24,735 bases of DNA from Chara braunii (Eukaryota; Streptophyta; Charophyceae; Charales; Characeae), in contig BFEA01000535.1 in NCBI GenBank assembly GCA_003427395.1, positions 971,947 through 996,681 on the forward strand. The letters run 5' to 3'. Below the pieces are notes generated by a model. The model was not told the DNA's origin, made no database searches, and saw nothing but the letters and a program-made list of their open reading frames with translations. Of the stretch, positions 1 to 9,436 are shown in pieces. Each line of letters opens with the position of its first letter. Position 1 is the first letter of the stretch. The position numbers were made by a program, and so were the translations under genes.

Positions 1-1411
1 TGAGTGTGCGCTGCCAAGCGAGGGGGAGAGCCTCTCTTAACAGGCCAGCCTTGTCTGCTACGTTCTTTACATATTTGAGCCTCTCTTGCAGCAGTNGGGG
101 GGTTGCCCATTCCCCTCTCGCCAGGTCCCACAGGTCCCCAACCGTATAGATGCCCTTTTTGGCCCAGATGAGCCAGGGCGAGTTTGTTGTTAGCACAAAG
201 GGAAGTCTCGTTTCTTGGAGGATATTCGGGTTGCCAAAGAGGGGTTGCTTCCATATATCATGCCACATGTTGGGTGGCATTTTTTGTCGCGGTCCCCGTT
301 GTCTGCACAACATGTAAGTCCAGAGAGGATCCAATGCTATATCTATCCTTGTTGCATGCGCAGGGTCAGCGGTCTGCCCATTCTTTGGGGGTGACGGTAT
401 GGTCCAGTAGTTGTTGGTCAACCATTGGAACGGATGTATTTTTCGGTCTGTGTCTGTCCCCGGGGCTAGATTTGCTATCTGGAGACGAGCCAAGGGTTCC
501 CAGGGAATGTCATTCCCACTGAGCAACCTGATGAGGACTTTGAAGATAAGGGTTTCACTCTGTCTTTCAAGGTCCAAGATCCCCAGCCCCCCTGCTGCTC
601 TGGGTTGTGTGAGCACATCCCATTTGACCCGACTAATACAACCTTGGGTCTGGGTGCTATTTTTCCACAGATATGCTGTAAGCGCTCTCTTTAGCCTGGC
701 ATATTGTTTCTTGTTTAGTGGCCATACTGGCAATTTATACCAAATGGCCACTAAGATGGCGTTGTTAATTGCTAGTGCCCGCCCTACCAACGAGGTGTGT
801 AGGCCTTCCCATTTTGCCAGTCTATCCACTGCCATATTGACCAGCATGTCCCCATGGTCCGGTGGGGGCCCCACTGCAGTGAGTCGCACCCCCAACACCT
901 TGATTGCGTCTTCCTTGTGGGCCCAGACTATGGCCGGCTCGGTCAGTCCGTGTGGATGGAGCCACCAGCCCTCTGTCTTGGATCCCCAGTTGACTCTCAT
1001 GTCGGCCGCCAAGGAGAAGAGATGTATCACTTCGGTGAGGGCTTGGAGGCTGACCAGATCTGCACGTAGGAGGACAGTGAGGTCATCTGCAAACAGCGAT
1101 GTTACCGGTATAAGATGTCTAGGTATGTCCGGGATAGGCACCTTGCTAATCAGGGGATGGGATCTAATTAGTGATGCAAGGGCCTCCATAACTATAACAA
1201 ACAACAATGGTGCAATGGGCTCACCTTGACGTACCGACCTCTGAAGGTGTATCGGTGGTGAGAGGTGACCATTGAGCATTATGTTCGTTGTAGCTGATTT
1301 GTGTAGCAGTTGCACCCATCGACAGAAGGTCGGGCCAAAGTTCATCCTAGCAAGGCTCATGTCTAGGAAGTCCCGGTCAACGTGATCGTACGCTTTTTCA
1401 AAGTCAATAAA
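1..1411 (-). CDS. LINE A ORF2, reverse transcriptase catalytic half and thumb/C-terminal region (partial)
   Basis: Reading down from 1411 the frame stays open for about 470 codons to the window edge; it has no stop inside the window. It opens with RT motif A (FIDFEKAYD, catalytic Asp at 1405-1403). Motif B follows (RSVRQGEP, about 1240-1217), then an intact motif C, FADD, at 1093-1082, then the conserved stretches MRVNW, EGWWL and GGLGILD. It therefore keeps the catalytic residues that LINE C has lost. The upstream RT half lies in another frame; losing one T in the run near 1411 is enough to explain the switch. The role is target-primed reverse transcription of LINE RNA. The EN-RT-type C-terminal zinc finger would lie left of the window. 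Confidence in the RT assignment is very high; whether this copy was ever intact is unknown. Confidence 0.9.
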
Positions 1412-2238
1412 AGGATTGCAGCTTGGACTTTTCGCTGACGGGTGTACTTGATGGTCTCGTTAACGAGCAGGATGTTATCCTGGATGTTTCGATTAGGCAT
1501 GAAGCCTGTTTGGTCCGGGTGGATGAGTATGTTCATGAAGGGTAGCAGTCTGNTTGTCAGAGNTTTGGCTACCANCTTATACGGGACGGGGAGGAGAGTA
1601 ATAGGTCGGTAGTTTCTAATGTTCTCTTTATCCCCTTTCTTATATAAGAGAGTTGTGACCCCTTGTCCAATCATTCCCCCAAAGGAGCCCTCGTTCTGCA
1701 CCGCCTTGATATATTCCATGATATGCTCACTCAGGAGATTCCAAAATTGTACCCAGAATTCCTTAGGGAACGAGTCTATCCCAGGTGTCTTCTCCTCTTC
1801 CATGCCCTGGAGGGTCTCCCAGACCTCTTGTGGAGTTAATGGGCTGTCCACAATGCCCCTTTGCTCATGTGTGAGGCGCGTGTGTAAGGCCTGTAGCAGT
1901 GTGTCCCTCACCTGATGGACCTGGTCAAGCTGCTTATTGGGGGTCTCAGATGTGGAGAGGTTTGTGTAATATTTGGCGGCGTAGTCCGCATTTGTGTACG
2001 CGTTGGTCGTCGACGGGGCTGTGTCGTCCAACGGGTGCCTGAGACTGGGAACAGTGGCATCTCTAGCTCTGGCCTTAACTTTATTGAAGAAGGCCTTTGC
2101 CATTGTTCCATCAGTGTGTTCCTTTTTTATTTTCGCTTGCACTCTCCATGCCTGCGCCTGTTGGTCCACGTAGGCTTGGAGGTGGTCCCGGGCCTCTTGG
2201 AGTCTCTCATAGGAGGGGAGGTGCAACGGGTCGTTCAT
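1412..2238 (-). pseudogene. LINE A ORF2, reverse transcriptase N-terminal half (fingers)
   Basis: The translated segment contains KTPGIDSFPKEFW, then LLYKKGDKENIRNYRPITLL and HPDQTGFMPNRNIQDNI. These are the usual fingers/motif 0-2 blocks of LINE RTs directly before motif A. The natural continuation VQAAIL-FIDFEKAYD is broken by a one-base loss in a T-run at about 1409-1414, so this frame runs on only into a short nonsense tail. Three ambiguous bases (1552, 1563, 1575) give X residues in the block after PITLL. The ATG at 2236-2238 is probably not a real start: coding similarity continues upstream in another frame, where two adjacent stops (TGATGA) mark the break. No independent protein is expected. 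Confidence 0.88.
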
Positions 2239-3395
2239 CAGTTCTTCATCCCATTATCAAGGAGAGCTTTTCGGTCCCTTGCATGTTGCATGGAGAGCTT
2301 CTTAGACCTTTCCCTTAATTGTGCCACCCCATCGTTGAACCGGTTCACTCTTTCTCCCGACTCCGGTTTTTTAGTTCGCCAATATTCCCAGAAAGTGGTG
2401 ACGAGGTCTTTAAATTTGGGGAGGGGGAGCAGCGAGGTATTGAACTTATAGAACCCAAGTCCTTGCTATATGTGGTTATGGAATGAGAGTCCCAGCGTAA
2501 TCATCCTATGGTCGAAGGATTTACATGGGCTAATCGTTGTGATTTCCGTTGTGGTAACGAGACCCATCAGGTCTTTCGACACCAGTGTGAGGTCAATTCG
2601 TGAATTGGCCAGACCATGCTCGCCCCGAGACGAGAGGCATGTATATGCTTTTTGCGTGGGGTGCAGCAGTCTGTTCGCATCCTCAAGTTATCTATCTGCC
2701 ATAAGTTGCTTCAACATGAGGACGTCTGGGCCACAACTCGCCACTTGGGAGCGCATCAAGGTCTGACGTTGGGATGTGGATCTGCAGTCCATCGTGGGGT
2801 CAAGCGTGGTGTTAAAGTCCCCTACTATTATAATTGGGTCATCGTGAGGCAAGTGGTAGTGAAGGGCGAGCCAAAGGTCCACTCTCTCTACGGGATCATT
2901 TGGCGCATAGACGCTGACCATATAAAACTCTTCGTCTTCATATTGCATTTTTACGCAGACCCATCTGCCTTGGTGTTTGTCGTAGTCCACTGAGAGTGGT
3001 TTGAGCCTAGAAGAGGGCGGAATCCAGATGGCCACTCCAGCAGATGCCCTTTCCACAGCAGGTGCAGAGTAAGATGTGTACGGCCAGACACTTTTCTCTT
3101 TTGCCATATGGGCTGGTGTGTGCTGCAGATGAGTTTCTTGGATGCATATCACATCTGGCCATGCTCTCGTCAGCGGGCATCTGAGCATGTCTCATATGGC
3201 ATCTTTTTTTCCTTGTGATGCCTGAATCAGACCGTTCACGTTCAGCGAGCGAATGTCAGTATCCGCTTGTGCCAGCTTAACTTCCCATTGGGGCTGCCTC
3301 CTAGTCGGGGGGAAAACCGAGGGGATGGGGGGTGTTGAGGGGGTTGGGGAGGCACTAGAGGGGGCAGGTGTACGGGAGGGGGAGGAGGGGGACAC
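2239..3395 (-). pseudogene. LINE A ORF2, APE-type endonuclease and EN-RT linker
   Basis: A single frame carries the endonuclease, broken by in-frame stops TGA at 3194-3192, TAA at 2690-2688 and TAG at 2468-2466. Motifs in order are SLNVNGL (usual [S/W]xNxNG), CIQETHLQ with the catalytic Glu, VSVYAPND, VGDFNTTLDP, SRIDLTLVS, and SFDHRMI as the terminal Asp-His pair. The matching blocks in LINE C are SWNVNG, LQETHLQ, GDWNATLDP, SRIDYFLTS and LGLDHKPI. A Pro/Ser-rich stretch precedes the EN domain. All three stops can come from Gln or Arg codons (CAA, CAG, CGA) by one C-to-T change. EN nicks the target DNA to prime reverse transcription. The first codon of this span is GTG; the true ORF2 start is not visible. 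Confidence 0.9.
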
Positions 3396-4627
3396 AAAGA
3401 GTGTGCGGGGGTGGAGTGTATGGTGTGGAGTTCCGCCTCAGGAGGGTGAGCAGAATGCGGGCCCATTGTTTGGAGTTCGTTCACACTAAGGTGAACAGGT
3501 TGAGGAACTGCATCATCATGCCTGTTAATTAATCCATTCCTAGGGGCTGGTGAATGCGTGTTTGGCTGCATGTCTGTGTCAGCATTAGTTTCCATCATGG
3601 TTTGCAGGTCAGGCACTTCAGTTCTCGGTCATCCACAAACGATTCTCAATCATCCACAAACGATTCAGTCCTTGGTTTTTATTGGGAGAACAAATGGTGG
3701 ATCATCCCACTGGTTATGTTCGTCCAGCACATTGTCCTCTAAGAAGATTTGCATGAACAACAGGACGTGGGTGAGGGTCCAGGCCAAATTTGTTCTAAAT
3801 CGGTCTGTGGAGAGGTTCATGAGGTTATGGTGAGCAAACCATGTGAATCTTGTCGGTGTTTTCAGAGATGTGGTTTTGTAATCCATCAACACAATGACCG
3901 GTATAACGCCCTCCGGGAATGATAGTGATGAAGGCAGAACGGCACCCAGGACTCCGTCTGTGTCTGTCTCTTGGCACTAGTATTTTAGACACTTGAGGAT
4001 TATTGCGGTAGAGGGAATGCCCCTCCACCCTTCCACTGTAAGGCCCTTCGGGTCCAGTGGCTGTTCTGGATAGTAGTCTAGAGGAGGTCTGAGTCCCAGC
4101 AGCCATTGGCCACCATCCCTTTCCCTGGTCAGTGGAAGTATGACCACTCCCGGAGGAGTTTCCCCTGGGGCGTCGTCATCCACTTGGAGTCTCACCCTAT
4201 CTTTCAGTTTTCGGGGGGGACGGTCCTTCTGTGTGTCTGCTTTCAAATCTATTGGCGAGGTGTCATCGTCTTCGTCGTCGTCGTGCACAATCTGGATTTT
4301 TTGATGCTGACGCTGAGATCGGGGGATGATGACCACAATCATTATGTGGTCTTTGTGTTCTTCGTGATTTGTGGTCCCCCCTGTCTTGTAGGGGGGCGGG
4401 TCTGTTGTTCCTCCAGATAGGTGGGTGCAGCAATAGGGGGGCCGTGCAGGGTGGTGCAAAGTTCTTGGACCCGCAGCTTGGGCCAAGCCAGACCCTGCCT
4501 CAACTTGGGGGTCCGGCCAACTCGAGTCATGTGCGGTTTGTTCCTGACAAAGTGTGCTAGTTCCATACTCCTCGATTTTGTCAAGAAACTCATTGACCAC
4601 GAAGACAATGGCCGCTCCCACGTCCAT
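3242..4627 (-). pseudogene. LINE A ORF1 C-terminal part: conserved unknown domain and Pro-rich linker (degraded)
   Basis: Two overlapping frames continue ORF1 after a break near 4627. The first (4627-3977) has an acidic run HDDDEDDD. It then has a block at about 4147-3990, VVILP through PSTAIIL, which lines up with LINE C ORF1b at about 18420-18578 (RVVLP through PARAFIL). Shared positions include VVxLP, a Trp, Leu/Pro spacing and the closing IL. The second frame (3892-3242) has stops at 3667-3665 and within a 21-bp duplication, and ends in a His/Pro-rich stretch with a run of six prolines. I do not recognise a named family. Its place between gag-like ORF1 and EN is the same in both elements, which argues for a real domain. 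Confidence 0.55.
3625..3666. repeat. 21-bp tandem duplication (two copies)
   Basis: Copies at 3625-3645 and 3646-3666 differ at two bases and share the core catccacaaacgattc. On the LINE A sense strand each copy contributes a stop (IVCG-stop) to the degraded ORF1-ORF2 linker. Confidence 0.8.
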
Positions 4628-5299
4628 CTAATCAATGGACGCGATGTCCTTATATTTTTCAATAGTGGCCAGAACGCGAGGGCTGACATTAGCACTCTTT
4701 TGGCATCGACCCAATATTTGTTAGCAAGTTTGTCCTGTGCTCCATCCGCCGACATGGAAAATATCTTGGCAAGGGTCCAGTCCGTCAGGAAGGCCAACTT
4801 CTGTTTAACCTCCTCATTGGCTGCCAACGGAGGAGGGGGATGGGGCAGAGTGTCCTGTTCAAGCGGGGTCGGAGCCTGGGTCATTTTGACGTCAGCATTC
4901 ACCTGTAACAGGGCTCGGTGTTGCGTGTTCAGCAAGAGCTCATCCGGGGCCGAGGTATCCATATCCTGTTGCTCCGGTTTATCCTTGTCAGTACCCAGAA
5001 GCGCAACAGCCGCAGGCTGCATCGGACTGTTCAGTGCCTGGTATTGCTGTTGCATTTGTCTTTCCTGCTCAAGCTTCCAAAACAGCCGCAGCTGTTGTTG
5101 TTGTCGTTGCAGGATAAGCTCCTGTTCACAGCGAAGCTGTTGCTGCCACTGCAGGAGGAGGTGTTGCAAGATCTGTTGTTGGTGGAGCACCCTCTGTTGG
5201 TGTTGCTGGTGGTGGTATTGTGCCAGCTGAGCTTGTAATAAGAGGTGGGCCTGGTCCTCGCACTCCGTGTGTTGCCGGATTTGTTGCTGGTGCTGTTGG

Positions 5300-6096
5300 C
5301 AGACATGCGGTTGTGCTTGGTCCAAGGAGTGGGTGTATGTGTGCTGGTGCAGAAGATCTTGTTGCCATTGTTGTTGTTGCTGATGTTGGCCTTGTGCTGC
5401 ATGCTGCACAACTTGCTGCAGCTGGATTTGGTGCTGTGCCTCCCGCAATTGCTCCTGTTGTTGCTGCTGCATTAGCGTTTGTTGTTGGCATTGTTGTTGT
5501 TGCTGTTGTTGGTCTTGTGCCACATGCTGCACAGCTTGCTGCAGTTGGATTTGGTATTGTGCCTCCCGCGCTTGCTCCTGCTGTTGCTGCGTCAGTTGTT
5601 GTTGCTGCATTAACATTTGCTGTTGGCATTATTGTTGTAGCTGTTGTTGGCATTGTGTCGCATGCTGCACAGCTTGCTGCACGGTTTGTTGTAGCTGGGT
5701 TTGGTGCTGTGCCTCCCATACTTGCTCCTGTTGTTGTTGCACCAGCTGCTGCTGCGGTTGTTGTTGCTGCATTAGCTCTTGCTGTTGGCATTGCTTATGG
5801 TGGTGCACTTGGGCTTGTTGTTGCTGTGCTTGCAGCGATTGTTGGCATTGTGCCTCGTACTGCAGCACTTGTTGTATTTGAATGTGCTGCTGTGCCTCCC
5901 TGGCTTGCTCTTGTTGTTGCTGCTGTGCCAACAGGTGATGGTCCTGCTGCTGCGATTGCATCTGCTGTTGGCTTTGCTGTTGGCCATGCACCGCATGGTT
6001 CATCTGGGATTGTTGCCGCCTTGGTTGCAACTGTTGTTGACACTGTGCTGCTTGCTGCTCAGCTTGCTGTAATTGGGTGTGTTGTTTTGCCTCCCG
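5300..6096 (-). repeat. Gln-rich coding repeat, five degenerate units
   Basis: Units begin at 6096 (REAKQHTQLQQ), 5901 (REAQQHIQIQQ), 5718 (WEAQHQTQLQQ), 5568 (REAQYQIQLQQ) and 5445 (REAQHQIQLQQ). The spacings are 195, 183, 150 and 123 bases, all multiples of three. Each unit has the REAQ-type head, a VQH(A/V)AQ-like middle and a poly-Gln tail of mixed CAG and CAA codons. It lies inside the ORF1 central region. Confidence 0.8.
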
Positions 6097-6239
6097 GGCT
6101 TGCACGTGGCACTGCATTACGTACGACTGTGCATTCACTTGTAGTTGTGGTTGCTGTTTCTCTATGGTGGACAGCAACTGCTGTTGTTATTGCAGTTGCT
6201 GCTGTTGGCAGCATTGCACGGCCCCGGGCTCTTTGTCAT

Positions 6240-6610
6240 TGGCAGTGTTGTTGTCCTCCTCAGACAAGGCGGCGGTGGGCAGGGATAGCAGGGGTGGGGA
6301 CTGCTGAGGATGAAGATGCCTGTTTGAAGTGGTTCTAATGTCGGTACATTCAACCTCCTCCCCAAGTTGTTGTGCGAGCGGCTGAATCCTTGCCTCTCCG
6401 GCCTGCGCATGGGACTTCATCACTCGGATCTGCGCATTCTCTTGCCGTTGCGGATGCTGTTGCTGTTGCTCTACGTTGGATAGCAAATAATCATGTTGTT
6501 GTTGTCGCCACCGCTGGCAGCATTCCACAAGGGCGGGCTCCTTGTCTTTGGAGTTGTTGTTGTCCTCCTCAGATAGGGCGACGGAGGGCAGGGATGGTGT
6601 TGGCCGCGAG
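6240..6610 (-). repeat. 309-bp in-frame duplication inside LINE A ORF1
   Basis: The block LPSVALSEEDNNNSKDKEP followed by CCQ recurs as LPTAALSEEDNNTANDKEP followed by CCQ. The DNA anchor tgtcctcctcaga occurs at 6561 and again at 6252, an offset of 309 bases or 103 codons. Similarity continues into the downstream Gln-rich sequence (EARIQPLAQQ compared with EAKQHTQLQQ). Confidence 0.75.
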
Positions 6611-6949
6611 GGTTTCTTGGGCGGTTGGCGGGGCAGTTTGGAGGGAAGGAACTTGATCTCCCCTGTCAGTTCCGAGACAACCTCTTTCATGCCGGCAGGC
6701 GATGGTCGAGTTATGATTACAGTTTGATTTTGCAGGTCTTCGGGTTGCTCCCGCCCAACCTCTCCCCGGGGGTCATCCTGCGGGTGTCCGCCTTCCCTTT
6801 GGCCGATGTGTCCTGTCTGGGGCTGTGGAGTTGCAGGGGAGTGACGCTGCAGCTTTTGGTGGTCAGGTAGTAGCAGTTTGTCTTCAGGCGTGTGAGGGGA
6901 TTGGTCATGTTGTTTTGCCGGTGACTGATCCCAATGTTGGGCAAAAGCT

Positions 6950-8560
6950 GCGTCCTTGATTTTATTAAGCAGGGAATTGGCTTTAAACCATACTCCCTGT
7001 GGGTTGAGGCCTTTCCCTGTGTCTGCCTCAGGTTCAGTTTTGGCCGCCCTACTTACCTGGTAACTGGAATTTACAGTCTTCTGTCTTACAGCCTTTTGTA
7101 GAGCCTCCCTACCCCCCTGTCCCTGCGTCGTGTATGCTTGGGTAAGGGGGGAGGGGAGTTGTTGCTTATGCTGGGTTTTCTTGTCCAGTTTGGGGGCAAC
7201 ACTGCCCCCTTGAGGGAACTGCTGTTGTTCTCCTCCCTGCCTTGGCCGTTCAGCAAGCATATATCGGCCCATCTCAGATTTGTGCTCCCCTGCCCCCCCA
7301 CTCCCCTGCCCATGTTCTTGCTGCAGAGTAGTTGTGTTGGTCATTGTGGTTGGTCTCACTTGAACCCCGATATTGTGCTGTTGACCTCCATCCCCTGCCT
7401 GTGTGACCCGTCCTTGGAGTAGGGGCGGGGTGCCCAATCCTGTCACTGTTATGCCCCCATCCGGTGCCTGCTGCAGTTCTGTCTGCTGCAGTAGTTGAGG
7501 ACGGAGCTCTGTTTGTGCGGATTGGGGCTGAGGGCCCAATGCGGAGTCCCGTAGACGACTCTGAGCTGTGACTGCAACATTGAGGGCAGGTGTTTTGCAG
7601 TCCAACTCTTTGTTTATATGTAGCCCCTTCCCTTTGACTAACTGAGACTCTGCGTTGACCCCCATATTTACCTGGTGGTTGGGGTTTGCAGTCATCAGCA
7701 CAGGAACCTTTTGGGGTTCCCTGCCCACCTGTCTGTGCGTGGTGTGGTCGTGAATCAGGGAGGAAGGGAATTCCCACTTTTCCAGCAAAGCGATTGTGTT
7801 GGCCACTATAACAGTGTTCGCTTGTGTCCCTGCGATGCACTGTCGTCCTCCGTCCCCTACCTGCATGGCCTGTCGTTGGAGCAGGAGGGGGGTGGGTGGT
7901 CGGTCATTGTGGATCCGGGTGTCTACTTCTGTCACACTTATGCCACCATCTTGGAGCTGCTGTCTTTCTGTCTGTGGTGACAGCTGAGGCTGTTGTTCTG
8001 TTTCTCGAAGGCGGGGCAGGGGGACTGGGTCAGGGTCCCGGGGTTGTCGCTCAGTCTTGACCACCTCATTATGGGTAGGCATGTTACTGTCCCCACCAGT
8101 GTTGTGCTGTCCTCCTCCCCCTTTGCCCCTGCTGTCGGTCTTGTGCTGAGCAGTGGTATCTGTGTTTTTGGCCGGGCTGTGCCATGCCCCACTCTCCAGT
8201 CTCTACGTGATCTGGTCCTGGCTCAGGGGGGAGGGGAGTTGCCGCTTCTGCAGCAGAGCAATTGTGTTGGCCGCTGTGACCGGGCTGTGTTGTGTCCCTG
8301 TGGTGTGTTGTCGTTCTCCGTCTCCTCCCTGTGTGGCCTGTCCCTGGATCAGGGGGGGGGTGAGTGGTCGATCACAGTGGATCCGGGCGTCTACTTCTAT
8401 TACAGTAATGCCTCCATCCTGGAGCCAAGGGCCCGATCCAGGGTCCCGGGATAGTTGCTCAGTCAAGGCCGCCTCCTTGTGGGCAAGCATGTTGCAGCCC
8501 CCTTTAGTAATGTACTGTCCTTTTCCCCCTTCACCCTTGCCGCCAGACTGCTGCTGAGCC
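6950..8560 (-). repeat. Three tandem ~480-bp repeats inside LINE A ORF1
   Basis: Copies are anchored at DGGITVIEV (about 8418), DGGISVTEV (about 7950) and DGGITVTGL (about 7461). The spacings are 468 and 489 bases, both multiples of three. Each copy continues with a TPPLLQG- or TPLLLQR-like block, a GDG(G/E)RQ-like block and LPSPL(S/T)Q or FPSSLIH. Copies two and three also share a GKGL...N tail. Divergence between copies is high, so the amplification is old. Confidence 0.75.
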
Positions 8561-8693
8561 GCAGTGTCAGCGTTTGTGGCAGTGTTTGTGGCAGGGCACT
8601 GTCGTGGGCCAGCTGTGTCCGGATGCCCTGCTCTCCCCTGTGCCCTCTCACTGTCTGATCCTGGGCTTGCTGTGGGTTCTGATCCCAGTGTGC

Positions 8694-9436
8694 CTACGCC
8701 CGCGTCTGCCACTGATCTGGGTTTATAGATTCGCAGGGGGGCGGTGGGCCAAATTTTTTGGACTTTTTGGGGGCAATTGGGGCATTGGACAGGCCTGACT
8801 TTTTGCTGTGCTTGTCTGTGTCGTTCTTAGTGGTCATTAGGCCAGACTTTCTGGGCATGGTGGAGACATCCAGGGCGTTAGGCGGATCTGCCTTATCACT
8901 TTGTTTGGCAGTATCTTTTTTGGGGGGTGGTTTGTGCACCCCTTCCCCCCAGCAGTGGTCTTCTGTGCACCATGCACAGGTGGTTGTCGACAGTTCTTCC
9001 TATCAGCAGGTCGTGGGGAAGCCCCCTGTTTGTCTTTGTGTTTGTGATCATCGTTGGTTATGATCACATCGGCCCCAAATGGAAAAGCAGTCGGTCGGCC
9101 CTTCCCGTGCCACATCCATTTCCCAGGACGCCCGTCAGCGTATGCCCTGAACATCCAGCCTTGAAGCTCCTCCTCCGGGTACCACCTCTCCTCGTCTGTG
9201 GGGTGGGGGGTGACCAGCCCTTTGATTTTCAATTTGTGGCTGTTCTTTGGGCACAGGTCATCTGTACAGAGATGGCCTTTCTGTTTGCAGGCATAGCACC
9301 AGGGGTCTTGGGTGTGACTGAGAAGGACCAAAAACTCTTTGCCCCCTTGGGAATCCCATTTCGGGATGGGAGCATTTGGTGGAACTGGTGAACCATTCAG
9401 GTGGAATCGGACAGAGGGCTTGTAGTACCTAAACTA
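8694..9436 (-). pseudogene. LINE A ORF1 N-terminal remnant with CCHC zinc knuckle
   Basis: The frame starting at about 9430 contains a zinc knuckle at 9298-9251: C-YA-C-KQKG-H-LCTDDL-C. After it comes GWMFRAYADGRPGKWMW, which matches GWIFDDNLDNPRWVW in LINE C at the same distance from its knuckle. The knuckle spacing is CX2CX4HX6C instead of the usual CX2CX4HX4C. The frame stops at 8837, but a second frame (8939-8694), rich in Lys and Pro (KKSGLSNAPIAPKKSKK), appears to continue it after a frameshift. It would act as the RNA-binding part of ORF1. The RRM/DUF4283-like domain seen upstream in LINE C is absent here. Confidence 0.75.

Larger units (their letters stand above)
4342..8712 (-). pseudogene. 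LINE A ORF1 central region: giant repeat-built, glutamine-rich protein
   Basis: One reading frame spans 4371 bases (about 1456 codons). It has only three premature stops: TAG 8205-8203, TAA 6189-6187 and TAA 5631-5629. Each is one C-to-T change away from CAG or CAA in a Gln-rich context. From the N-terminus it holds three copies of a ~480-bp repeat (DGGITV-type blocks), a 309-bp duplication containing LSEEDNN and a CC pair, and five Gln-rich units beginning REAQ or similar. A less repetitive tail follows (KLAFLTDWTLAKIFSMSADG). A leucine/glutamine-rich coiled-coil or prion-like character is plausible. No enzymatic motif is visible. ORF1 proteins of LINEs normally bind RNA and form particles; whether this expansion serves that is inference. 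The frame breaks from the preceding CCHC segment at about 8700-8840. Confidence 0.7.
1..9436 (-). mobile_element. LINE A: long degenerate non-LTR retrotransposon, incomplete at both ends
   Basis: On the minus strand the order is CCHC zinc knuckle, long low-complexity ORF1, conserved unknown domain, Pro-rich linker, APE-type endonuclease, reverse transcriptase. This is the ORF1-ORF2 order of plant L1-type LINEs. The coding match starts at about 9436, where an in-frame TAG sits just upstream of residues KPSVRFHLNG, so the ORF1 N-terminus is missing (5' truncation or a later break). The 3' side runs past base 1. Frame breaks occur near 1411, 2240, 3390, 3977, 4627, 8700 and 8840, and in-frame stops are scattered through it. 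At over 9.4 kb while still incomplete, it is long for a LINE, mainly because of the expanded ORF1. Four N bases (95, 1552, 1563, 1575) lie in its RT part, so some breaks there may be assembly errors. Confidence 0.9.

Noticed and set aside
411-1229. Plus-strand open frame of 272 codons
   Set aside because: It lies antisense to the well-supported RT frame of LINE A (1411 to 1) and has no recognisable domain.
3242-3395. Programmed frameshift between ORF1 and ORF2
   Set aside because: The relative frame is -1 in LINE A but +1 in LINE C, so a conserved frameshift signal is not supported.
5031-5791. Minus-strand Thr/Ala-rich and Asn/Ser-rich open frames overlapping the Gln-rich region
   Set aside because: They are alternate-frame readings of the same CAG/CAA repeats (ACA/GCA and AAC/AGC codons).
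5300-6200. CRISPR-like or trinucleotide microsatellite array
   Set aside because: Spacing is irregular, the units are diverged and in frame, and no constant repeat with unique spacers exists.
5220-6338. Plus-strand 372-codon Ala/Val-rich open frame
   Set aside because: It is the antisense of the Gln-rich repeats; CAG/CAA runs read on the other strand give few stops and hydrophobic low-complexity sequence.
7274-7840. Minus-strand 188-codon open frame inside ORF1 of LINE A
   Set aside because: It overlaps the long ORF1 frame, which carries the in-frame repeats; this one has no conserved blocks.
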